This document shows, in pieces, positions 1-5,146 of a DNA stretch of 5,171 nt (position 1 is its first letter; the number at the start of each line of letters is the position of its first letter). A model generated the notes under the pieces. That model did no database searches. It saw nothing but the letters and a program-made list of their open reading frames with translations, and was not told the DNA's origin. Source of the DNA: Candidatus Shapirobacteria bacterium (GTDB lineage Bacteria; Patescibacteriota; Microgenomatia; UBA12405); contig QMND01000058.1 in NCBI GenBank assembly GCA_003647605.1, positions 1 to 5,171 of the forward strand. Direction: 5' to 3'. The position numbers were made by a program, and so were the translations under genes.

Positions 1-1
1 C

Positions 2-487
2 AAAAAGGCAGTTTATTATTTACTATCTCCAATAACTGTTTTAATTATATTTTTACTTTACTACTATCAAACCGGCGATTTTTGGGCTTATTTTCACAGT
101 GGTGACAATATCCACCTTAATCCATTTCCTTTTATGGTCTTTTTCAGTCATCGATCTTGGATACACTCAATTTGGTTAGAAGATATAATCTATATTTACT
201 TTATAGCCAGTTTGGCCGTTAGTCGTTTATTTAAAAAATATAAGATATCAGTTATTTCTGTTTATCCGGCTATTTTTTTGCTATCTACCTTTTTTGTGGC
301 CCATCGAGATATCAGCCGCTATTTATCTCCAGCCTATCCATTTTTTGTCTTGGCTTTTGCTAAACCAATCAATCAATTGTCTTTCAAAAAAGTATTTTTG
401 ATTATTTTACCGGCCATCTTTTTATATGCTCTCAATTTTTGTCTTGGCAACACCGCCCCCGTAGCCGACTGGACCCCATACTTGTAA
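2..487 (+). CDS. C-terminal part of a multi-spanning membrane protein, probable GT-C-type glycosyltransferase (5' partial)
   Basis: The frame is open from base 2 to the TAA-adjacent TGTAA end, with its stop TAA at 485-487, giving 161 residues without an upstream stop, so the gene begins outside the window. The internal Met at base 134 is not a believable start because the same membrane-protein reading continues upstream of it. About five hydrophobic segments are visible, near residues 5-24, 60-77, 84-100, 107-122 and 132-148, with short Lys-rich turns between them (for example the KKYK near residue 78). A loop with the pattern HRDISRY (residues 101-107) followed by a Pro-containing membrane segment resembles the late loop of PIG-V-like and other GT-C mannosyltransferases, which move sugar from a polyprenyl-phosphate donor on the outer face of the membrane. 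The catalytic first loop of that family would lie off the window, so function is inferred from general form only. It could also be another polytopic membrane protein. No terminator hairpin follows. Confidence 0.6.
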   Translation, partial: KKAVYYLLSPITVLIIFLLYYYQTGDFWAYFHSGDNIHLNPFPFMVFFSHRSWIHSIWLEDIIYIYFIASLAVSRLFKKYKISVISVYPAIFLLSTFFVAHRDISRYLSPAYPFFVLAFAKPINQLSFKKVFLIILPAIFLYALNFCLGNTAPVADWTPYL

Positions 488-533
488 GCCATAATTTTTG
501 ACTCCCCAACCATTGATGGATACACACACCTGT

Positions 534-563
534 ATTACAATACTCATTAATTAGTATTACTAT
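534..563 (+). promoter_or_regulatory. Putative promoter of the 572-895 gene
   Basis: A -35-like ATTACA (534-539, four of six matches to TTGACA) and a -10-like TACTAT (558-563) are separated by 18 bases. Transcription would begin about 570-572, leaving zero to two bases before the ATG at 572. An alternative -10, TATATT at 561-566, lies closer. No Shine-Dalgarno sequence precedes the ATG. The match is moderate and lacks the TG extension seen at the other three promoters in the window. Confidence 0.4.
539..558. repeat. 20-base near-perfect palindrome, operator-like
   Basis: The sequence AATACT-c-ATTAAT-t-AGTATT is symmetrical with only the c/t pair broken. It fills the spacer between the proposed -35 and -10 elements of the 572-895 gene. 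The heptamer GTATTAC also occurs twice as a direct repeat, at 532-538 and 554-560, 22 bases apart, which is about two helical turns. The position suggests a binding site for a dimeric regulator; AT-rich chance symmetry is the alternative. Confidence 0.4.
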
Positions 564-571
564 ATTAAAAA

Positions 572-895
572 ATGCCAGTAAACAAAGTTGATGCAATGTG
601 TCCTCTTATTTTTGGGTCGACACCAGGAGAAAGACCTATAACAAACTATGTAACTGTACAGCTTGAATCAAGGAATGTCGTTAATGTAAGGTCTGGTGAG
701 GAAGATTGCGAGATTACTCACTTATGCATTAGGTGTGACCTAGGCGGTCTTGTCAGGGCAATCGCATCCAGATCAGGTTCCTCTTCGAACTATATTGTTG
801 ATTGGTGTAATGCATCTTCGAGGAGTTTCCCTTGTAGGAAAACAGTTAAAAAGGATTGGGGTTTAGAGTTAGGAAAAAAAGGGAATAAAATCTAA
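572..895 (+). CDS. Unrecognised small cysteine-containing protein, 107 aa
   Basis: I do not recognise this protein. It is predicted to be soluble, with no signal peptide or membrane segment. Six cysteines lie at residues 10, 46, 52, 55, 79 and 88; the central C46-x5-C52-x2-C55 cluster with H50 could hold a metal, but the spacing fits no family I know. The C-terminal tail is basic (KKDWGLELGKKGNKI). The ATG at 572 was chosen because a promoter-like -10 lies just upstream and no Shine-Dalgarno sequence is present, consistent with a leaderless message; ATG at 596 would remove only eight residues. The TAA stop overlaps by four bases (892-895) the TAG stop of convergent dprA, the kind of tight packing expected of a real gene in a compact genome. 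G+C is about 40 percent overall and near 50 percent around 721-780. Reality of the gene is likely but not proven; function is unknown. Confidence 0.6.
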   Translation: MPVNKVDAMCPLIFGSTPGERPITNYVTVQLESRNVVNVRSGEEDCEITHLCIRCDLGGLVRAIASRSGSSSNYIVDWCNASSRSFPCRKTVKKDWGLELGKKGNKI

Positions 896-1782
896 ATCGG
901 TTGATAAAACTTCCCCCCATCTTCTCTTATCTTCCCCTCCATCTCCATCATCGAAGTCAATACACTCAGTTGACTAACACTTTTACCTATCTTCCTACTC
1001 AACTCATCTAAACTCATACTTTCTACTTCCAAACATTCGATAACTTCTTTTTCTGCTGGACTCAATTGATTCAACCAATCCATTTGTGCTGACTCTTCGT
1101 CTTTTTTATCTATAGCCAAAATATCACTAACCTCAGTTAACATTTTTGCCTGACCCGCTTTAATCAACCAATTAGTTCCTTTAGATACTGATACATCAAT
1201 ACCTCCTGGTACCGCCCACAACTTTTTACCTTGTTCTTTGGTAATTCTGGCCGTAATCAAACTACCCGATTTCAAACCGGCTTCTACAACCAAAGTTCCC
1301 AAACTGCTCAAACCAGCCACAATCCTATTTCTTTGGGGAAAAGTCCACAAAGCCGGAGCTTGATTTTTTTCATATTCAGAAATAATCAAACCTCCTTTTT
1401 TCAAAATTTCCTCATATAATTTATCTTGTCTAGCTGGATATAAAACATCCAAACCATTTCCCAAAACTGCCACTGTTATGCCTCCTAGATCTAAACAACT
1501 TTGGTGACTCCAACTATCAACTCCATACATAAAACCCGATATTATAACCACTCCTTGTTTAACCAAATCTGGCATCAATCTTTCAATTACTCTTTGGCCA
1601 TAACTGCTCATTTTTCTACTACCAACTATAGCTAAACTTTTATCAAAAATGCCTTTGTGCCATTCACCTCTATAAAAAAGTTTTTGAGGTGGCTTTTTAA
1701 TTTTTTTTAGGGATAGGGGATAGTTATCATTGCTAATTTCAATTTGTTTAATTGGCCACTTTTTCCAAACTCTTCTTTTCAT
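892..1782 (-). CDS. dprA: DNA processing protein DprA (Smf family)
   Basis: DprA binds incoming single-stranded DNA in the cytoplasm and loads RecA on it during natural transformation. The 296-residue product shows the Rossmann-like DprA core in order: IVGSR (52-56), SGFMYGVD (82-89, where most family members have SGLA-R/K-GID), VLGNGLDVLYP (106-116), a FPQRNRIVAGLS motif (148-159), VVEAGLKSGSLITA (165-178) and the AVPG turn (190-193). A C-terminal winged-helix segment (about 238-293, beginning LSPAEKEVIECL) matches the DML1-like tail found in many DprA proteins. The protein is shorter than the roughly 360 residues of longer homologues because the N-terminal SAM-like domain is essentially missing; only about 45 residues precede the core. 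Its ATG overlaps the yraN TGA by four bases (ATGA), so it is probably translationally coupled as the last gene of the comM-yraN-dprA operon. An AGGTGG (1788-1783) touches the ATG, too close for a normal Shine-Dalgarno. Family assignment is secure. Confidence 0.95.
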   Translation of the reverse strand: MKRRVWKKWPIKQIEISNDNYPLSLKKIKKPPQKLFYRGEWHKGIFDKSLAIVGSRKMSSYGQRVIERLMPDLVKQGVVIISGFMYGVDSWSHQSCLDLGGITVAVLGNGLDVLYPARQDKLYEEILKKGGLIISEYEKNQAPALWTFPQRNRIVAGLSSLGTLVVEAGLKSGSLITARITKEQGKKLWAVPGGIDVSVSKGTNWLIKAGQAKMLTEVSDILAIDKKDEESAQMDWLNQLSPAEKEVIECLEVESMSLDELSRKIGKSVSQLSVLTSMMEMEGKIREDGGKFYQPI

Positions 1783-2153
1783 CCACCTATGTTTTTATAA
1801 TGATTAATTCTACTGACTTGTCCATCTTTTTCTAAGACCATACAAACAGCATCTATTCGTTGTTGTGGATATTTTTTAGCTAAATTAGGTCTTTCTACCA
1901 AAAACGATTCAGCTATTCTTCTAACTCGCCATATTTTTCTGGGACTAATCATGTCTTCGGGACTGCCAAAATCTTGGCCAACTTTTAATTTAACTTCAAC
2001 AAAAACCAAAACATTCTTATCAATCATAATTAAATCAATTTCACCCCTCTTGTTTTGGAAGTTTTTTTCTACCAATTCAAAAGATAATTTTTGCAAAAAA
2101 ACCAAAGCTATATTTTCTCCTTGTCTACCTTTTTGGTAATTGTACTTTTTCAT
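1779..2153 (-). CDS. yraN: YraN family (UPF0102) putative PD-(D/E)XK endonuclease-fold protein
   Basis: This 124-residue protein has the complete UPF0102/YraN signature: an N-terminal KGRQGENIA (8-16), then RGEIDLIMID (36-45) and FVEVKLK (51-57). E38, D40, E53 and K55 form the expected PD-(D/E)XK-type active site, so a metal-dependent nuclease activity is plausible, and the family resembles Holliday-junction resolvase-fold nucleases. The exact biochemical role of YraN is not well settled; its frequent association with comM and dprA in bacteria points to processing of recombination intermediates. Length is normal for the family. The ATG lies one base after the comM TAA (2157-2155), with no convincing Shine-Dalgarno (only GGAT inside the comM end), and the TGA overlaps the dprA ATG, so expression probably depends on coupling within the operon. 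TGA as terminator here supports the standard genetic code. Confidence 0.93.
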   Translation of the reverse strand: MKKYNYQKGRQGENIALVFLQKLSFELVEKNFQNKRGEIDLIMIDKNVLVFVEVKLKVGQDFGSPEDMISPRKIWRVRRIAESFLVERPNLAKKYPQQRIDAVCMVLEKDGQVSRINHYKNIGG

Positions 2154-2154
2154 T

Positions 2155-3690
2155 TTAGTTATCCAGTCTAATTCTATATTGCAAAGCCTCGGCTACATGA
2201 CGATCCTTAATATCCAAACTGGCTTCTAAATCAGCAATAGTTCGACTGACTTTTATCAATCTAAAATAAGTTCTAGTCGACAAGGCATATTTGTTAACTG
2301 CCTGTTTTAATAACAAGTTTGCTTTTGGGCTTAACATGGCAAATTTTTTAATATGTCTATTTTTCATATCGGCATTACAAAAAACGCCATCTATACCATC
2401 AAATCTTTTTTGTTGTATTTTCCTGCCAGCCACCACTCTCTTTTTTATATCAGCACTTTTTTCTCTTTGGCGACTATTTTTATCAGCCATCAATTTATTA
2501 ACATCAACAGCTGGTACATTCAGATGCAAATCGATTCTGTCCATAATTGGACCTGACAATTTCTTTTGATAACGGTTGATCTGATAAATACTACATTTAC
2601 ATTCGTGTTTAGGATCACCCATAAAACCACAAGGACAGGGGTTGGCGGCCGCTACCAAAATAAAATTAGCTGGAAAGGTGACTGTGCCTGAGGCTCTAGA
2701 AATAGTCACTCGACCGTCTTCCAGTGGTTGTCTTAAGGCCTCTAAACTACCTCGGCTAAATTCTGGAAACTCATCTAAAAACAAAACTCCTCTATGGGCC
2801 AAAGATACCTCGCCTGGTTTTGGATTAGAACTTCCCCCAATCAAACCGACCATGCTAGTTGTGTGATGAGGTGACCTGAAAGGTCTTTTTCGTACCAAAG
2901 AAGCTCCGGCTGGGATATTACCAGTAATTGAAAAAATTTTGGTAACTTCCAAACTTTCCTTTTCACTCAAATCGGGCATAATACCTGGCATGGCTCTAGA
3001 TAGCATTGTTTTTCCTGAACCAGGGGGACCCATTAGGAAAATGTTGTGTCCACCAGTAGCCACGATTTCCATGGCTCTTTTGGCCTGCTCCTGCCCCACA
3101 ATTTCACTGAAATCAAATTCTGGTCTGATTTGACCCATTAACTCTTGTCTTTTGACGGTTAATAATTTATCGATTTTTCTATTACCTTTCAAATGAGACA
3201 CCAAACTTTTTAGACTATCGACTGGATAAACATTGATCCCTTGTATAACACTGGCTTCGTTGGCACATAAGCGAGGTACGAAGATGTTTTTAACCCTCTT
3301 TTCTTTAGCCAAAACCGCCAACAAAAAAACACCTTTGGTATGCCTTAAACCGCCATCTAAAGATAGTTCTCCGTAGAAATAAGATTTTTCTGAGGGTAAT
3401 TCGACTTGGCCACTGGCTTCTAAAATACCCATAGCAATAGGTAGGTCATACCTTGAGCCTTCTTTGGGTAAATCAGCTGGAGCTAAATTGACTGTAATTT
3501 TGGCTACTGGAAACTCAAAACCAGAGTTATTGATGGCAGTTCTAACCCTTTCCCTAGCTTCTTCGACAGCCTTACTAGCCATACCTACCATGCCAAAACC
3601 AGGGAAACCCTTTTCAGCCACATTAACCTCGACTTCAATATCGATTGCTTTTAGACCATAGTTACTAGCGCTAAATACCTTCGCCAACAC
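2155..3690 (-). CDS. comM: ComM / YifB family AAA+ ATPase (Mg-chelatase-like branch-migration helicase)
   Basis: ComM is a hexameric AAA+ helicase that in transformable bacteria promotes branch migration as incoming DNA is integrated. The 511-residue length is typical. The N-terminal ChlI/Lon-protease-like S5 fold spans about 15-140 (AEKGFPGFGMVG at 25-36 and NLAPADLPKEGSRYDLP at 68-84 are hallmarks). The ATPase domain follows with Walker A GPPGSGKT (221-228), a SPHHTTSMVGLIGG stretch (273-286), Walker B VLFLDE (302-307), sensor-1 N350 and an arginine at 385 in MDRIDLHL. The family's four-cysteine insert is intact (C352, C354, C364, C366), and the C-terminal Mg-chelatase lid (about 410-508) contains STRTYFRLIKVSRTIADL. 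The start is GTG at 3690-3688; the following MLAKV is the usual family N-terminus. A TG-extended -10 ends seven bases before the start codon, so the mRNA is probably leaderless. First gene of a comM-yraN-dprA operon. Confidence 0.96.
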   Translation of the reverse strand: MLAKVFSASNYGLKAIDIEVEVNVAEKGFPGFGMVGMASKAVEEARERVRTAINNSGFEFPVAKITVNLAPADLPKEGSRYDLPIAMGILEASGQVELPSEKSYFYGELSLDGGLRHTKGVFLLAVLAKEKRVKNIFVPRLCANEASVIQGINVYPVDSLKSLVSHLKGNRKIDKLLTVKRQELMGQIRPEFDFSEIVGQEQAKRAMEIVATGGHNIFLMGPPGSGKTMLSRAMPGIMPDLSEKESLEVTKIFSITGNIPAGASLVRKRPFRSPHHTTSMVGLIGGSSNPKPGEVSLAHRGVLFLDEFPEFSRGSLEALRQPLEDGRVTISRASGTVTFPANFILVAAANPCPCGFMGDPKHECKCSIYQINRYQKKLSGPIMDRIDLHLNVPAVDVNKLMADKNSRQREKSADIKKRVVAGRKIQQKRFDGIDGVFCNADMKNRHIKKFAMLSPKANLLLKQAVNKYALSTRTYFRLIKVSRTIADLEASLDIKDRHVAEALQYRIRLDN

Positions 3691-3696
3691 ACTATA

Positions 3697-3707
3697 ACTT
3701 TAACACA
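3697..3707 (-). promoter_or_regulatory. Putative comM operon promoter (TGTG-extended -10)
   Basis: Read on the minus strand, TGTG-T-TAAAGT runs from 3707 to 3697 (TRTG-n plus a -10 matching TATAAT at four positions). With the normal six-base gap, transcription begins at 3690, exactly the G of the comM GTG. No good -35 is visible. The eight bases TGTGTTAA recur at exactly the same distance from the tyrS start. A small inverted repeat, TTAAC-aca-GTTAA (3700-3712), overlaps this element. Confidence 0.55.
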
Positions 3708-3716
3708 GTTAAGAGG

Positions 3717-3734
3717 CTGAAAAATATTTTTCAG
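3717..3734. repeat. 18-base perfect palindrome, operator-like, in the divergent comM / 3788-4018 intergenic region
   Basis: CTGAAAAATATTTTTCAG is a perfect inverted repeat with no spacer. Relative to the predicted comM start at 3690 it covers about -27 to -44, where RNA polymerase would contact the -35 region; relative to the divergent gene at 3788 it lies about -53 to -70. A zero-loop palindrome is a poor RNA hairpin but a typical dimeric repressor site, so a regulator controlling comM, or both genes, is the favoured reading. The AT-rich core makes chance somewhat more likely than for a mixed sequence. Confidence 0.5.
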
Positions 3735-3769
3735 GCAATACACAAGGAATAAGTATCTTTTTCAAAAAA

Positions 3770-3780
3770 TATGATATAAT
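3770..3780 (+). promoter_or_regulatory. Promoter of the 3788-4018 gene (consensus TATG-n-TATAAT)
   Basis: TATG-A-TATAAT at 3770-3780 is a perfect TRTG-extended -10 with a full-consensus hexamer. Seven bases separate it from the ATG at 3788, so transcription should start at 3787 or 3788 and the mRNA would be leaderless. No -35 of good quality is seen, which extended -10 promoters do not require. Confidence 0.75.
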
Positions 3781-3787
3781 ACAAATT

Positions 3788-4018
3788 ATGGCAGAACAAG
3801 AAAAAGGACAAACAAAATATGTAATATGTTCCCGACATAACACAGACGGATGTCACCCTAAAGGAGACATTGTTACATTGATCCCAAAAAAAGATGATAA
3901 TTATTGGAGGTGTGAACACGCAGGACGGTGCCCTGTCTCTGCTTGTAATAGCTACAGAGTATCAATAACAGATGGAAGTGAAGAGGAAATACCACAGGTT
4001 TGTTTTACCCAATCTTAG
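3788..4018 (+). CDS. Unrecognised small Cys/His-rich protein, 76 aa, possible metal binder
   Basis: I do not recognise this protein. It is small, hydrophilic and rich in possible metal ligands: C14, H17, C22, H23, C42, H44, C48, C53 and C72. The layout C14-x2-H17-x4-C22-H23, then an 18-residue gap, then C42-x-H44-x3-C48-x4-C53 suggests one or two compact zinc sites, or disulfides if oxidised, though there is no signal peptide. The N-terminus is charged (AEQEKGQTK), the middle Lys/Asp-rich (PKKDDN). The start is supported by a consensus extended -10 seven bases upstream and the absence of any Shine-Dalgarno. It is divergent from comM across a 97-base region with an 18-base palindrome, and its 3' end overlaps the tyrS end by 14 bases. 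A local DNA-binding or redox-responsive regulator is one possibility, unproven. The strong promoter makes it likely a real gene. Confidence 0.7.
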   Translation: MAEQEKGQTKYVICSRHNTDGCHPKGDIVTLIPKKDDNYWRCEHAGRCPVSACNSYRVSITDGSEEEIPQVCFTQS

Positions 4019-5129
4019 TCCATTCTTTCATTTTCTCCAGTGCTTCTTGAGCCTGAGGATTTTCTTCAAAATACTTTCTTGCTGGTTCTAACTTAGCAAT
4101 CAACCAGTCACTCAAAGCCGTTTTCAAATCCATCGGATGTAATTTTTCTTGCTGGTAATCACTTATCAAGTCCTCCACTCGATTGTAATCGACATTTCCA
4201 CCAAACCTTTCCGGTCTCTTAACCCTAAAGGCTTGATCCATTTTAGTTTCTCCCCAAAAAATTAAAGTTTCTACCCAATTTATCAAAGGATTAAAGTCAA
4301 TTTCTTTAGGTGGACCATAAGCCTTTTGGACCTTTTGTCTAACTTCATCAGGACTATCATGAACAAAAACAGCACTGTTCGGTTTCGATTTACTCATTTT
4401 TAATTCTTCATTGTTACTAGCTTGTTTAGATGGACCAGTCAAACCAGCTATTAAGTTGTGATGGATTGCTACCGGAGCAATTACTTCTCCTTTTTTATTT
4501 TTCAAAGGTTTAATAGTTATTTTTTTAGCCACTTGCCTAGCTACCACATGAGCTTTTCTTTGATCTATACCCGCATGAGCCAAATTAATTCCCATGGTAA
4601 AGATATCCGCAATTTGGAGTGGGGGGTAAAACAAGGTAGCCATATCTACATCTTGCCCCTGTTTCTTGCCCATAATTGAAATTGATCTCAGATTTCTCGA
4701 CAAGGTCACATGTTTACCGACCTTCATAAAAGTTTCCCAGTGAACAATATTATTAGTGTAAAGTTGTCGCCCACCAATAAATTCAACCTGACTCTCATCG
4801 ACCCCAAAACATTTTAGAGAAGCAATCAATGCTTGTTTAAAATAGTTGTCAGTTGCCCAACGAATTCTTTCCCAATCTCCACCCAACTTATTATTTAAGT
4901 AAGAGTGGAAATCAGCCAAAAATATTCGACATTTAACCCCAGCTTTTAAAAAATCAGCAATTTTTCCCATCGAAATTAGACCAGTTCCTAAATGGACCAA
5001 ACCAGAAATTTCAAAACCAATGTAATGATTGATTTCTTCTTCGTCTTCCAATAGTTTTAGCAATTCATCCTCAACTAAAACTTCTTGGGTATTTCTGGTG
5101 ATTAGTTTTAATTTTTGTTTAGCATCCAT
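4005..5129 (-). CDS. tyrS: Tyrosyl-tRNA synthetase, archaeal/eukaryotic type
   Basis: This class I enzyme charges tRNA-Tyr with tyrosine using ATP. The sequence follows the archaeal/eukaryotic branch: YIGFEISGLVHLG (36-48), KIADFLKAGV (56-65), LADFHSYLN (71-79), LFYPPLQIADI (166-176), GIDQRKAH (187-194), the LKMSKSK loop (243-249), VHDSPDEVRQKVQKAYGPP (256-274), KRPERFGG (304-311) and LHPMDLK (330-336). Tyrosine-pocket residues known from the archaeal enzyme appear at Y36, Y168, Q172, D175 and Q190. The HIGH box reads HLGT (46-49). The bacterial C-terminal S4 tRNA-binding domain is absent. At 374 residues it is longer than the Methanocaldococcus enzyme (about 306), with extra sequence near 203-242 and a longer C-terminus. 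The ATG at 5129 sits directly after a TGTG-extended -10, so the message is probably leaderless. Its last 14 bases overlap the convergent small gene. TrpRS is the closest alternative, but the Y/Q/D pocket favours Tyr. Confidence 0.93.
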   Translation of the reverse strand: MDAKQKLKLITRNTQEVLVEDELLKLLEDEEEINHYIGFEISGLVHLGTGLISMGKIADFLKAGVKCRIFLADFHSYLNNKLGGDWERIRWATDNYFKQALIASLKCFGVDESQVEFIGGRQLYTNNIVHWETFMKVGKHVTLSRNLRSISIMGKKQGQDVDMATLFYPPLQIADIFTMGINLAHAGIDQRKAHVVARQVAKKITIKPLKNKKGEVIAPVAIHHNLIAGLTGPSKQASNNEELKMSKSKPNSAVFVHDSPDEVRQKVQKAYGPPKEIDFNPLINWVETLIFWGETKMDQAFRVKRPERFGGNVDYNRVEDLISDYQQEKLHPMDLKTALSDWLIAKLEPARKYFEENPQAQEALEKMKEWTKIG

Positions 5130-5135
5130 GCTCTT

Positions 5136-5146
5136 ATATTAACACA
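5136..5146 (-). promoter_or_regulatory. Putative tyrS promoter (TGTG-extended -10)
   Basis: On the minus strand TGTG-T-TAATAT runs from 5146 to 5136. With a six-base gap transcription begins at 5129, the A of the tyrS ATG. An alternative -10, TATAAG at 5138-5133, would start transcription inside the gene. No -35 of quality and no Shine-Dalgarno are present, and nothing else is recognisable between 5147 and 5171. Confidence 0.55.

Noticed and set aside
134..487. Reading the first gene as a complete 117-residue protein from ATG 134
   Set aside because: The frame is open to base 2 and the upstream translation contains a membrane segment and continuous membrane-protein character, so the gene is truncated by the window edge.
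516..554. Twelve-codon frame starting ATG at 516 upstream of the 572-895 gene, a possible leader peptide
   Set aside because: It lies upstream of the predicted transcription start, has no ribosome site and no attenuator hairpin; such a short frame is expected by chance.
1231..1419. Plus-strand frames inside dprA, yraN, comM and tyrS (for example 1231-1419, 1951-2139, 2291-2569, 2642-2866, 4458-4679)
   Set aside because: They lie wholly within well-supported minus-strand genes, have no promoter or family-like motifs, and are shadows of those genes.
3700..3712. Inverted repeat TTAAC-aca-GTTAA next to the comM promoter as a second operator
   Set aside because: Five-base AT-rich arms are common by chance, and the sequence is partly explained by the extended -10 itself; noted only in the promoter entry.
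3717..3734. The 18-base palindrome as an intrinsic terminator
   Set aside because: It lies between divergent genes, where neither transcript needs to end, it has no loop and no GC-rich stem.
3731..3919. Minus-strand 62-residue hydrophobic frame opposite the 3788-4018 gene
   Set aside because: It is the mirror of Lys/Asn-rich plus-strand codons (AAA becomes Phe), has no promoter or Shine-Dalgarno, and conflicts with the plus-strand gene that has a consensus extended -10.
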